Position numbers and translations under genes: made by a program. DNA of 64,000 bases from Flavobacteriales bacterium UBA958 (GTDB lineage: Bacteria > Bacteroidota > Bacteroidia > Flavobacteriales_D > Crocinitomicaceae): positions 13,954 through 77,953 of the forward strand of contig DBCM01000070.1 of assembly GCA_002293045.1 (NCBI GenBank). Reading direction: 5' to 3'. This document shows, in pieces, positions 1 through 7,962 of the stretch (within the stretch, counting starts at the first letter, position 1; each line of letters begins with the position of its first letter). The notes beneath the pieces were generated by a model that saw only the letters and a list, made by a program, of their open reading frames with translations, searched no databases and was not told the DNA's origin.

Positions 1-7
1 TTTTCAT

Positions 8-50
8 TTTTAGTACATGTACTAAAGAAATTGGTATATGTACCATTTGT
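8..50. repeat. Double-palindrome intergenic repeat, copy 1
   Basis: Two adjacent palindromes, AGTACATGTACT (12-23) and TGGTATATGTACCA (32-45), have centres 21 bp apart, about two helical turns. A second copy with the same arrangement lies at 1689-1731. The stretch 51-319 that follows holds no gene I can support; it is AT-rich. Dimeric operator sites or the border of a mobile cassette would both fit. Confidence 0.75.
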
Positions 51-319
51 TTCTGAATTCTTGGTGATTAAATTTTCGCTGAATCCTTTGTACTGTGTGC
101 ATTGTAAGTTATTTGTGTCCCCGTTTTTACCGTTTGGCCTTTTTCGTTCAAAAATCTGTATGAATGAACTCTTTAGTTTTGAGGTTTGAAATCAAACTTT
201 TGGTAATACTAACGATTTGGTATGTTATGAAAGGTTTGTTGCTTACAAAAATAAGTTACCGTCAATGGTTATTGACAATACAAGTATGAAACTAACTACA
301 AGCATTTAAAACGATAAAA

Positions 320-865
320 ATGATTGACGAAAATGAAAAAGACTTTTTGAAATTCTACATGGAGCAAACATGGGAAGAAATGCGCCATATTGAAAACATG
401 AGAGAAAGAGTGACAATTCTTGTCGTCACAGTCGCTTCAGCAATTGCGGGATTCATTATTCAGCAGAAATTTTCAATTGAAACAAAACCTTTCGTTTGGT
501 TTGTTATTATCCTTGGTGTTTTTGGTCTTTTAATGACACTTAAACTCTTTCAAATTCATCAAATGTCTCAAAAACGACTGAACAAATGGTATATTTATTT
601 GGAAAGCTTTTGTGGAAATGATCCAAAAATATTAAAGCTACGAAGACAAGCTGATGTGGAGAACAAAAAAGATTTCTTTTACATCGTTAAAATTCCTCAC
701 AATTATTTTTGGAGTGCTATTCATCTTTTCATCTTTGGGTCTGGCTTCTTTTTACTTACAATGTATCCAAAACCAACTTCGACAAGAATGGAACGTCATT
801 GCATCCATTCAACAATTTCGACAAGCATAAATAAAACAATCGTTAACATAAGTAAAATAAAATAA
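320..865 (+). CDS. Three-helix membrane protein, partner of TIR protein
   Basis: I do not recognise the family by name. The 181-residue protein has a charged N-terminus followed by three hydrophobic segments at roughly residues 31-48, 57-77 and 127-147, so it should sit in the inner membrane with a cytoplasmic-size loop between helices 2 and 3. Its stop is followed after one base by the start of a ThsB-like TIR gene, so the two are co-transcribed and probably act together. By analogy with Thoeris systems, where a TIR protein makes a nucleotide signal that activates an effector, this protein could be a membrane-disrupting effector; no macro, SLOG or nuclease domain is visible. The region is more AT-rich than the rest of the window, consistent with horizontal acquisition. 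Function is inference from pairing only. Confidence 0.75.
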   Translation: MIDENEKDFLKFYMEQTWEEMRHIENMRERVTILVVTVASAIAGFIIQQKFSIETKPFVWFVIILGVFGLLMTLKLFQIHQMSQKRLNKWYIYLESFCGNDPKILKLRRQADVENKKDFFYIVKIPHNYFWSAIHLFIFGSGFFLLTMYPKPTSTRMERHCIHSTISTSINKTIVNISKIK

Positions 866-866
866 T

Positions 867-1436
867 ATGGCAAATAGAACTGGAAACTACACTGCATTTT
901 ATGTAGCTGAACCATTCAACGAATCGAATCTTGGAGCAAATGCAACAAGAGACTTCGTTACTTACAACCAGCTTAAAGCATGGAAAGGGCTTGATTCTTC
1001 ATTCCCCTTTGTTGATTCCCATGCAAAGAATTATAATGTTCGTGAAAGCAGTAATTGGGAGACAACATTAAAACCTAGACTTCGTGACCGACTTAACATG
1101 TCAAAAAATATCATTCTTGTTCTAAGCTCGATTACAGTAAACTCAAGAGCATTAAGAGAAGAAATTGACTGGGGAATAAATACCTGCGGACTACCCATTA
1201 TCGTGATATATCCAGAATACAAGGAAAAGAGCGATATAATAGATTGCGACAATAAAGAAATTAAACAACAGATAAGAAATCTTTGGAACAAATTACCAAT
1301 TTTCAGAGACTCTATGAGCAAGGTTCCAACAATTCATATTCATAATAACAAAGCATTAATAGAAAAAACATTAAAAGACCCAGACTTCAATGTTGCAACT
1401 AAATGTAACGCGGGTTTGTTTCACTACCCATGTTGA
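867..1436 (+). CDS. ThsB-like TIR domain protein
   Basis: This 189-residue protein matches the pattern of ThsB-type TIR proteins (Pfam family formerly DUF1863): an N-terminal strand, a central F-V-D-S-H motif, then VRESSNWETTLKPRLRDRL, a hydrophobic strand with SKNIILVLSS, and ALREEIDWGI, which carries the likely catalytic glutamate. Known relatives process NAD into a cyclic or conjugated ADP-ribose signal after phage sensing. The domain fills the whole protein, and no second domain is fused to it. It follows the membrane protein at 320-865 by one base and is the only TIR gene in the window. The C-terminus ends soon after the fold would close, so truncation is possible but not evident. The family assignment is firm; the defence role is inferred. 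Confidence 0.85.
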   Translation: MANRTGNYTAFYVAEPFNESNLGANATRDFVTYNQLKAWKGLDSSFPFVDSHAKNYNVRESSNWETTLKPRLRDRLNMSKNIILVLSSITVNSRALREEIDWGINTCGLPIIVIYPEYKEKSDIIDCDNKEIKQQIRNLWNKLPIFRDSMSKVPTIHIHNNKALIEKTLKDPDFNVATKCNAGLFHYPC

Positions 1437-1599
1437 TATTCAGGCTGATGCGTTCATTCTGTATAGGACTGACAAGCTCTTGGAAGCCAAGTACCAAATG
1501 GCTGTAACACGGGTTTTACGTCAGGCGAGGCGACGCGCAAACTTGGAGCATTTTTCGTCTATTCAAGTTTAATGAATAAGTTTTATACTACACACAAGT

Positions 1600-1629
1600 A
1601 AAGCCGAAGGACATCTTTAGGCTTTTTTT
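1600..1629 (+). terminator. Rho-independent terminator after the TIR gene
   Basis: AAAGCC and GGCTTT arms, with an inner AAG/CTT pairing, enclose a short loop and are followed by a T-tract. It sits 164 bp downstream of the TIR stop codon. The intervening 1437-1599 contains a 60-codon frame that overlaps the TIR gene end and shows no recognisable protein features. Confidence 0.6.
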
Positions 1630-1688
1630 AAGCATTACAATTTTCTCCCAAAATAATTAATCCTGACTCAATTCAGAGGAATTTGTAC

Positions 1689-1731
1689 TTTTTAGTACAT
1701 GTACTAAAGATTTTGGTATTTGTACTATTTT
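1689..1731. repeat. Double-palindrome intergenic repeat, copy 2
   Basis: AGTACATGTACT at 1695-1706 and TGGTATTTGTACTA at 1715-1728 repeat the layout of copy 1 (8-50), with the same 21-bp centre-to-centre distance and a shared T-rich left flank. The two copies enclose the membrane protein/TIR pair and its terminator. Copy 2 also lies upstream of the gene at 1868. Confidence 0.75.
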
Positions 1732-1834
1732 ATTATTGGCATTGTCGAGTCAAACTTCAGTAAACATTTGATATTAACTTGATTCAGTATCGTTCAGCCA
1801 TTTTACAATGAAATATTTCTTTGACCTCATTCAT

Positions 1835-1842
1835 TAATTTTG
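1835..1842 (+). promoter_or_regulatory. Possible -7 promoter box
   Basis: TAATTTTG fits the Bacteroidota -7 consensus TAnnTTTG and lies 25 bp before the start codon at 1868. No TTG at the usual 17-23 bp spacing was found upstream, so the call is tentative. Confidence 0.35.
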
Positions 1843-1867
1843 CGCCGAATCAACATTTAGTGATAAT

Positions 1868-2596
1868 ATGAATAATCTTTTGCCATCTGTAACTTGTGTA
1901 GCTTGTCATTGTTCTGATACGATGCAACAACCCACTTCCACATCAAATATCTTGAATTACACTCAGAGTTTTGGTGCTATCCATAACAATCTGCTAACTC
2001 TTTATGGCGAAACATTTCCCGGTTTGATCGGAACCCATGAACAAATTTGGCAATTTATGACTACTGAAACAACAAAGGAGTTAAATACAGTCAATCTTCC
2101 GGGCGCGAATTTTATTTCGTTTTCAGATGCAAATTCATATGGTGTGAACATTAAATCTTCGCTGAACTTATATCTGAAAGATTTACAAAGTCAAGGAATA
2201 ATTTCACCTACAATCTATGAATTAGTTGATACCATATTATTCATTATCAAAAATTTTGAAAATTCAATGGATGTTTCGTTCAGATTAAACTCATTCATAA
2301 ATAAACATAGTCTAAATCCATCCCTTACACAAAATGATAAAATATCTGTTCTTGGCGCAGCAAATGTTGGACTTTATTCAAACTATTTTTGGGATTTTGC
2401 TTTGAACAATAGTGATGATCCTTACCATCAAATTGCCTTTGATCTAAATGCCACTGGGAATTTATATAAAATAAAATGGGCAGATTTGATTGGTTTTGTT
2501 GTCGGGGCAGGAGTTGGAATTGCAGCGGGTCCACTAACAGCAGTATCAACAGGCATAGCCTTGGGAGGTTTTGCTTCAAAGATTTTTGGAGAATAA
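1868..2596 (+). CDS. Hypothetical protein with glycine-rich hydrophobic C-terminus
   Basis: I do not recognise this 242-residue protein. The N-terminus has three clustered cysteines (CVACHC at about residues 10-15) and no classical signal peptide. The middle is helical and polar. The last 40 residues form a glycine- and alanine-rich hydrophobic stretch (GFVVGAGVGIAAGP and onward), like the glycine-zipper tails of some bacteriocins, toxins and membrane-inserting peptides. The gene lies alone between a terminator and an outer-membrane-like gene, all on the same strand in an AT-rich region, suggesting accessory DNA. A role as a small secreted or membrane-active protein is only a guess from the tail. 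Confidence 0.65.
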   Translation: MNNLLPSVTCVACHCSDTMQQPTSTSNILNYTQSFGAIHNNLLTLYGETFPGLIGTHEQIWQFMTTETTKELNTVNLPGANFISFSDANSYGVNIKSSLNLYLKDLQSQGIISPTIYELVDTILFIIKNFENSMDVSFRLNSFINKHSLNPSLTQNDKISVLGAANVGLYSNYFWDFALNNSDDPYHQIAFDLNATGNLYKIKWADLIGFVVGAGVGIAAGPLTAVSTGIALGGFASKIFGE

Positions 2597-2635
2597 TCTC
2601 TATATTTGGTTGTATAACCATCTAATACATAAAAA

Positions 2636-3322
2636 ATGAAAAAAATATTCTTCTACTTTTCATTAATTGCAGGCTTTAATGTTCTAGCTCAAACTGATGT
2701 ACCAAAAGAATCCGGAAGCGAGATTTATTGGAACATTGGGGCGCATTCACCCTCCATTCAACCGCTCAATGACCTCATTGTCGCCGCAGGATTTCCAATG
2801 CTAAAAACCACCAGTTATTCGGCCGGATTCTCTTATGTGCAATTCAGTAAAAAGGATATCGTTACAGAGCAAGAACTATTCTATTACAATTTACAGTCAA
2901 AAAATGATTCATTAACATCCAATATGAGAAATATAAGTTATGGCTTCTCATTATTTGGGTACCGGTACATGGATCGTAAAAAATTAAAAATGTTTTCAAC
3001 AGTCGGACTTATTTTTAATAATTCCCGAGTAAAAGTGTTTGAAAATCTATCAAACGATAATTCCGTGGCTTCCTATTTATCAGGAACTGCCAATCAACAT
3101 GAAATGAACACATTTAACTACAACTTAAATGGAACTACCCACATCAATTATTACATTTCTTTTAAGAAATCTACAACACAGCTTATTTTAGGAGCACGAG
3201 CAGCATACTATTTACCACTAACTACCACAAAATGGAGTATGGATAATGCAAAACTTAACAATGGCCCAAAAATTAACCCCGGCGGTTATGCTGTACATTT
3301 AAGTATTGGCATGACTTTGTAG
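2636..3322 (+). CDS. Predicted outer-membrane beta-barrel protein
   Basis: The 228-residue product starts with a clear Sec signal peptide (MKKIFFYF, hydrophobic core, cleavage after VLAQ at about residue 19). The rest alternates hydrophobic and polar residues with many aromatics and glycines, for example NISYGFSLFGYRYM and LILGARAAYYLPL, and ends in a short amphipathic strand, as small outer-membrane barrels do. No enzyme motif is visible. It follows the gene at 1868 by 39 bp on the same strand and may be co-transcribed with it. The specific substrate or partner cannot be read from the sequence. Confidence 0.65.
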   Translation: MKKIFFYFSLIAGFNVLAQTDVPKESGSEIYWNIGAHSPSIQPLNDLIVAAGFPMLKTTSYSAGFSYVQFSKKDIVTEQELFYYNLQSKNDSLTSNMRNISYGFSLFGYRYMDRKKLKMFSTVGLIFNNSRVKVFENLSNDNSVASYLSGTANQHEMNTFNYNLNGTTHINYYISFKKSTTQLILGARAAYYLPLTTTKWSMDNAKLNNGPKINPGGYAVHLSIGMTL

Positions 3323-3369
3323 TAAAACAGTCGCTCATTTGAAATACAGTTAGCATAGCCGATCAATAC

Positions 3370-3486
3370 GGAGCCGAAACCGAAACATCCAAGATATACC
3401 TCCGAAGCTTGGCGGAGGTGGATTCCGAAGTTATTTTCTTAACAGCACCCTGAGTAGTCCGAAGGACATATCGAAGGGTGCGGAGG
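3370..3486. repeat. Mosaic of dispersed palindromic repeats
   Basis: This gene-free stretch between 3323 and 3611 holds two nested hairpins. One is ACCTCCG/CGGAGGT at 3398-3419. The other is a 37-bp imperfect palindrome at 3445-3481 with arms GCACCCT/AGGGTGC and a TCC/GGA core. The flank reading CCGAAGTTATTTTCTTAACA and the palindrome recur almost unchanged at 5472-5530, where the first hairpin is missing. These look like REP-type non-autonomous repeats; the palindromes could also end transcription of the gene at 2636. No gene was found in 3487-3611. Confidence 0.75.
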
Positions 3487-3611
3487 TGGTTGCCACAAAA
3501 ACTTCACGTGCCTTTGGTGATGTTAAGTTTAAAAAAATCTTTAATTACGCTGCACTACCCCTCCACGATTTGACCTGCGTTTAGTTTGAAGTACCCCCTT
3601 AAACGTATGTT

Positions 3612-5177
3612 ATGAAAATTCTACCCGCTATTTTATCTGCCCTTCTTGCTTGCTCCGCATGGGCGCAACAAATTTCTTACCTGTCCTTAGATCACAACAA
3701 TGTTTCGTGTTTGCTCGACGACGAGGGTGGATTTTTTAACAACTTGCCATCCGGGTTGGCGGGTTATGAAGTCCCTAAACAGAGTGGATTATCCACCATT
3801 TTTGCGGGGTCGTATTGGATGGGAGCGCAAGATGTGAATGGCGCCTTGTACATGTCTGCGGTGAAATACAGTGCGGGAGGCAGCTGGAGTGCGTTTCATG
3901 GTGGACCCATTTCTACTACCCAAGCATACAATACCTTAGCCTACAGCAACCAATACCAAGACGCCATCTGGAAGGTAAGCAAGGCCGAAATATTGGCCCA
4001 CCAAGCCAATGTGCAAAACCCAGGGTATGTAGTGCCCCCTGCCATTGCCAATTGGCCAGGCAACGGGGATACCTCACTCGGAATCGCAGCACAACTTGCT
4101 CCCTTTATAGACCTCAACGGGAATGGTCTTTATGAACCATCCCAAGGAGATTATCCCGATATCCGCGGCGACGAGGCCGTTTATGTTATTACGAACGATG
4201 AATCGTATCTACCCGATGGTAACCAATTGGGTATTGAAGTACACGCCATGTTTTACCAATTCCAAACCGCAAACTACCTGAACAATACGACCTTTTTGAC
4301 CCTGCGGGTGTACAACCGAAGCAACCGCACATATTACAATTTTCATGAAGGCCTTTACCTCGACTTTGACTTAGGCAATTATTCCGATGACTACATCGGA
4401 TGTGATCCCACCAACCGATTATTGTATGCGTACAACGGTGATGACCTTGACGAATCGGACGGAGGACAACTAGGATACGGTGCAAACCCGCCCTGCCAAG
4501 GTGTATTGTGCCTTTCACATCCCTTAGAAAGCGCGGGAAGATTAACCGGTGCGATGGATGCAGGCATGAGCACCAGCTTTGATACAACGGCATGGTTGCT
4601 CATGAACGGACAAAACAGCGATAGCACCAATTGGATGAATCCCTTAACGAATACCAGCACCCATTTTCTGTACGACGGTAATCCCAACGTACCCAATACA
4701 TGGAATGAAGCGGCCAGTAATAACAACCCAAGTGACCGAAGGGGAATGTTAAGCATAAAAGAAGCGATCTTACCCCAAGGAGAAAGCTTTTGCGCTGATT
4801 TTGCCTTCATTTACAATCGTTCCGGAAACCGCCTACAGAATGTGCAACAGAACATCTACACGGCAGGGGCCTTACTGACGTGGTATGCGCAAGATCAAGT
4901 TTTCCCCTGTCAATCGCAGGCGTTTAACAGCCTAACAGAATCAGATCAGGCACTCGAACCCTTACTCCTTTATCCCAACCCGACCAGTCAACAGCTCACC
5001 GTCGCATGGACATCCAAAGACGCTTCTTGCATTGAAATCTTTACCCTACACGGTAAGCTGGTAGAACGCATTCCCATACATGAACCCAAGGCTCAAACCC
5101 TCGATGTTAGCGGCCTATCGCCGGGCATGTACCTAATCCGTGTTGAAGAACAAACGCAATGCTTACATAAAGAGTAA
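3612..5177 (+). CDS. T9SS cargo protein with type A sorting domain
   Basis: The 521-residue protein begins with a signal peptide (cleavage near AWAQ, residue 19) and ends with a typical T9SS type A sorting domain: a YPNPTSQQLTV motif near residue 455, then short strands and SGLSPGMYLIRV. It should be exported by Sec, cross the outer membrane through the type IX system and be released or anchored at the surface. The mature part starts with AGYEVPKQSG and FAGSYWMGAQDVNG motifs that are shared with the much larger proteins at 40447-44607 and 60692-64000, so the three are paralogues, with this one much shorter. It also has an acidic DLNGNGLYEPSQGDYPD segment resembling a calcium-binding loop. It stands alone between two repeat mosaics. 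Biochemical function is unknown. Confidence 0.8.
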   Translation: MKILPAILSALLACSAWAQQISYLSLDHNNVSCLLDDEGGFFNNLPSGLAGYEVPKQSGLSTIFAGSYWMGAQDVNGALYMSAVKYSAGGSWSAFHGGPISTTQAYNTLAYSNQYQDAIWKVSKAEILAHQANVQNPGYVVPPAIANWPGNGDTSLGIAAQLAPFIDLNGNGLYEPSQGDYPDIRGDEAVYVITNDESYLPDGNQLGIEVHAMFYQFQTANYLNNTTFLTLRVYNRSNRTYYNFHEGLYLDFDLGNYSDDYIGCDPTNRLLYAYNGDDLDESDGGQLGYGANPPCQGVLCLSHPLESAGRLTGAMDAGMSTSFDTTAWLLMNGQNSDSTNWMNPLTNTSTHFLYDGNPNVPNTWNEAASNNNPSDRRGMLSIKEAILPQGESFCADFAFIYNRSGNRLQNVQQNIYTAGALLTWYAQDQVFPCQSQAFNSLTESDQALEPLLLYPNPTSQQLTVAWTSKDASCIEIFTLHGKLVERIPIHEPKAQTLDVSGLSPGMYLIRVEEQTQCLHKE

Positions 5178-5192
5178 GCTTACACACCTAGT

Positions 5193-5245
5193 TTTTCCAC
5201 GGACCCTGAGTAGTCCGTAGGACGTATCGAAGGGTAAGTGGAAAA
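5193..5245. repeat. Palindromic repeat with extended stem
   Basis: ACCCT...AGGGT arms around the same TCC/GGA core as at 3445-3481 and 5492-5528 (core 5203-5235). Here the stem is extended outward by TTTTCCAC (5193-5200) and GTGGAAAA (5238-5245). It lies just after the stop at 5177 and could double as a transcription terminator. Confidence 0.75.
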
Positions 5246-5273
5246 GCAAAAAATCTACGCGACGGGTCTATAC

Positions 5274-5299
5274 TTTCTTTTGTCTTGATACAAAAGAAA
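5274..5299. repeat. Perfect 10-bp inverted repeat
   Basis: TTTCTTTTGT and ACAAAAGAAA flank a 6-base loop. It sits between two copies of the palindromic repeat in a gene-free stretch (5178-5560), so this spacer is mainly repeats. A 71-codon frame across it shows no protein features. Confidence 0.6.
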
Positions 5300-5445
5300 C
5301 AAAAAATCAAGGCACGGGATTGCTTCTTGGTTCGGAAAACTCACAACACATACGATTCCACATCAACCGAGCCATTTCATCCCCTCCTGAGCCGCTGTTT
5401 TGTCAGTGATTTTTCAACTACCTCCAAAAAAACGCGGCTCACTTC

Positions 5446-5530
5446 GGTGCTGAAACCGAAGCATCCAAGTGCCGAAGTTATTTTCTTAACAGCACCCTGA
5501 GTAGTCCGCAGGACGTATCGAAGGGTGCGG
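5446..5530. repeat. Second repeat mosaic copy, before mtnA end
   Basis: It shares GAAACCGAA, CATCCAAG, CCGAAGTTATTTTCTTAACA and the 37-bp imperfect palindrome (5492-5528) with the mosaic at 3370-3486, but lacks the internal 3398-3419 hairpin. The palindrome begins 33 bp beyond the mtnA stop on the minus strand, so it may also help end the metK-mtnA transcript. Confidence 0.75.
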
Positions 5531-5560
5531 GAAAAAAGTAGAGGAAAAAAATCTTTTAAC

Positions 5561-6649
5561 TTACGATTCCAAATCCCCGAACATTGCCAGTATGGCTGCT
5601 TCGTTGGGTTCGCAAACCCCGCGTTCGGTGATTAAGCCCGTAACCAAGCGTGCTGGGGTAACATCAAAGCCGTGATTCACGGCTTGCGTAGTTTCTGGAC
5701 AGATTAATACAGGTTCTATAGTTCCCGCAGCACTCTTGCCTATCACATAGCGCACCTCGTCTTGGTTTCGTTCCTCGATCGGAATTTCTTTCAATCCATC
5801 CCGCACCGATAAATCCAAGGTGGTCGAGGGTAAGGCTACATAAAACGGGATCTTGTTATCGTGCGCTGCCAAGGCTTTCAGGTAGGTTCCAATTTTATTG
5901 GCTACATCGCCATGCCGTGTGGTTCGGTCCGTACCTACAATGACCATGTCCACCATGCCGTGCTGCATCAAATGCCCGCCCGCATTATCCACGATTAAGG
6001 TGTGCGGAATCCCGTGCCGTGTGAGTTCGTAGGCCGTTAGGTTGGCTCCTTGGTTGCGCGGTCGTGTTTCGTCCACATACACATGAACGTCAAGTCCTTT
6101 TTGTTTCGCCTGGTAAATCGGAGAGGTAACTGTACCCCATTCAATGCAACCCAACATGCCCGCGTTGCAGTGGGTTAATATGTTTATGCGCTGACCTGGC
6201 TTTTTAGCGGCAAGGGCTTCGATGATGGGTAAGCCATGCACCCCAATGTTGCGGCAGGTTTCTATGTCTTGCTCTACAATGGCTTGGGCTTCCTCCCAAG
6301 CTGTTTGTACTAAATCCTCGGCGCCATCTAAGCGAACTTTCATGCGGTTCAAAGCCCAAAATAGGTTTACGGCCGTCGGCCGTGAATTGGCTAAGGCCTC
6401 AAAAGCATGATCCATAAAAGATCGGTCGTGATTTCCTTCGATACAGGTGCGAGCCGCTAAATAAATTCCATAGGCTGCAGTGGCTCCAATTAAGGGGGCT
6501 CCGCGAACAATCATGTCTTTTATAGCAGTTTCCGCCTCTTGATAGGTGTGCAGTTTTACCACCACCCATTCGTGGGGTAAAAACCGTTGGTCTATGACTT
6601 CCACATACCGATCTGAAGTCGGCCAAATGGTACGAAATGGACTAGCCAC
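5561..6649 (-). CDS. mtnA: S-methyl-5-thioribose-1-phosphate isomerase
   Basis: The enzyme converts methylthioribose-1-phosphate to methylthioribulose-1-phosphate in the methionine salvage pathway, in the cytoplasm. The 362-residue length is normal for MtnA. Visible family marks are RGAPLIG near residue 50, the THCNAGMLG motif with the catalytic cysteine near residue 160, and the VGTDRTTRHGDVANKIGTY motif with the catalytic aspartate near residue 240. It starts 3 bp after the metK stop, so the two form a short operon: SAM is made by MetK, and its methylthio by-product is recycled starting with MtnA. No other salvage gene is in the window. The call is firm; related eIF2B-like proteins lack this exact cysteine-aspartate pair. 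Confidence 0.94.
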   Translation of the reverse strand: MASPFRTIWPTSDRYVEVIDQRFLPHEWVVVKLHTYQEAETAIKDMIVRGAPLIGATAAYGIYLAARTCIEGNHDRSFMDHAFEALANSRPTAVNLFWALNRMKVRLDGAEDLVQTAWEEAQAIVEQDIETCRNIGVHGLPIIEALAAKKPGQRINILTHCNAGMLGCIEWGTVTSPIYQAKQKGLDVHVYVDETRPRNQGANLTAYELTRHGIPHTLIVDNAGGHLMQHGMVDMVIVGTDRTTRHGDVANKIGTYLKALAAHDNKIPFYVALPSTTLDLSVRDGLKEIPIEERNQDEVRYVIGKSAAGTIEPVLICPETTQAVNHGFDVTPARLVTGLITERGVCEPNEAAILAMFGDLES

Positions 6650-6652
6650 GGG

Positions 6653-7909
6653 TTAGAGGTTAAACGCCGCTTTGATTCGGTCTACGTAATCTAGATTTTC
6701 CCAGGTAAATAATTCCACTTCCATGGATTTCTTTTCACCGTTCGGCGCTTCAAATACCTTGATTTTCTTTTCGTAATCACGTCCCATGTGACCATAAGAA
6801 GCGGTTTCTGAATAAATCGGATTTCTTAGTTTCAAGCGTTGTTCAATAAAGTACGGACGCATGTCGAAAATCTCTTCGATTTTCTTAGCGATTTCTCCGT
6901 CTGTCATGTCTACTTTGGATGTACCATAGGTTTCCACAAACAAGCCACACGGCTTAGCCACTCCAATCGCGTAAGAAACTTGTACTAATACCTCATCGCA
7001 CAATCCTGCGGCTACCATGTTTTTTGCAATGTGACGGGTAGCATAGGCGGCGGAACGATCTACTTTCGATGGATCTTTTCCTGAAAAGGCACCACCACCG
7101 TGCGCTCCTTTTCCTCCGTAGGTATCTACAATGATTTTTCTTCCGGTTAAGCCGGTATCTCCGTGCGGACCACCGATTACAAACTTTCCGGTTGGGTTAA
7201 TGTGATACGTGATTTGATCATTGAATAGTGCTTGTAAGCTCGGTTTAAGCTTGGCTTTTACTCTTGGAATTACAATTTCTACGATGTCCTTTTTAATCTT
7301 TGCTAACATGGTAGATTCCTCATCAAAATCGTCATGTTGCGTTGAAACTACGATGGTATCAATGCGTTGCGGCACGTTATCATCAGAATACTCAATGGTT
7401 ACTTGAGATTTCGCATCCGGGCGTAAATATGAAATTAACTGCGGTTCATTGTTGCGAATTAAAGAAAGTTCTTGTAGGATTTTGTGTGCGATATCTAAGG
7501 CCAAAGGCATGTAGTTATCGGTTTCTTTGGTGGCATAACCAAACATCATTCCTTGGTCACCCGCGCCTTGATCTTCAGGGTTGGTGCGTTCAACACCTTG
7601 GTTGATGTCGGAAGATTGCTCATGAATGGCAGAGAAAATACCACAAGAATTTGCATCAAACATATACTCAGATTTGGTATACCCGATTTTTTTAATCGTT
7701 TCCCGAGCAATTTTCTGAACATCAAGGTAAACGTTAGTTTTAACCTCACCCGCCAATACCACTTGACCGGTAGTTACTAAGGTTTCACACGCCACTTTCG
7801 ACGTTGGGTCAAACGCCATGAAATGATCAATCAACGCATCAGAAATTTGATCTGCTACTTTATCTGGGTGCCCTTCTGACACCGACTCTGAGGTAAATAA
7901 ATATGCCAT
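6653..7909 (-). CDS. metK: S-adenosylmethionine synthetase
   Basis: MetK joins methionine and ATP to make S-adenosylmethionine, with release of phosphate and diphosphate. The 418-residue protein shows the three-domain family layout: [15 protein letters not shown] at residues 9-23 (ATP and metal binding), [12 protein letters not shown] near 117, the [22 protein letters not shown] phosphate-binding loop near 270, and the C-terminal domain through FTWE. It is slightly longer than the Escherichia coli enzyme, as is common in Bacteroidota. It is the first gene of a two-gene operon with mtnA, behind a TATTTTTG promoter box at 7928-7935. Confidence 0.97.
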   Translation of the reverse strand: MAYLFTSESVSEGHPDKVADQISDALIDHFMAFDPTSKVACETLVTTGQVVLAGEVKTNVYLDVQKIARETIKKIGYTKSEYMFDANSCGIFSAIHEQSSDINQGVERTNPEDQGAGDQGMMFGYATKETDNYMPLALDIAHKILQELSLIRNNEPQLISYLRPDAKSQVTIEYSDDNVPQRIDTIVVSTQHDDFDEESTMLAKIKKDIVEIVIPRVKAKLKPSLQALFNDQITYHINPTGKFVIGGPHGDTGLTGRKIIVDTYGGKGAHGGGAFSGKDPSKVDRSAAYATRHIAKNMVAAGLCDEVLVQVSYAIGVAKPCGLFVETYGTSKVDMTDGEIAKKIEEIFDMRPYFIEQRLKLRNPIYSETASYGHMGRDYEKKIKVFEAPNGEKKSMEVELFTWENLDYVDRIKAAFNL

Positions 7910-7927
7910 TTATAGATTTGTTTTGTG

Positions 7928-7935
7928 CAAAAATA
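7928..7935 (-). promoter_or_regulatory. -7 promoter box of metK
   Basis: On the minus strand this reads TATTTTTG, a full match to TAnnTTTG, 18 bp before the metK start. It lies in the 53-bp gap that separates metK from the gene upstream, so metK-mtnA probably has its own promoter. No clear -33 TTG was seen. Confidence 0.5.
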
Positions 7936-7962
7936 GGGAATTCCCTTGAATTTTAGAGCGCC

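Noticed and set aside
1390..1572. 60-codon frame after the TIR gene
   Set aside because: It overlaps the TIR gene end in another frame and has no signal, domain or promoter. An integron attC site was considered here because of two similar GTAAC-CGGGTTT motifs at about 1405 and 1504, but the required inverted partners are absent.
5285..5500. 71-codon frame in the repeat-rich spacer
   Set aside because: It is made of repeat sequence (inverted repeat and palindrome mosaic) and no protein features are visible.
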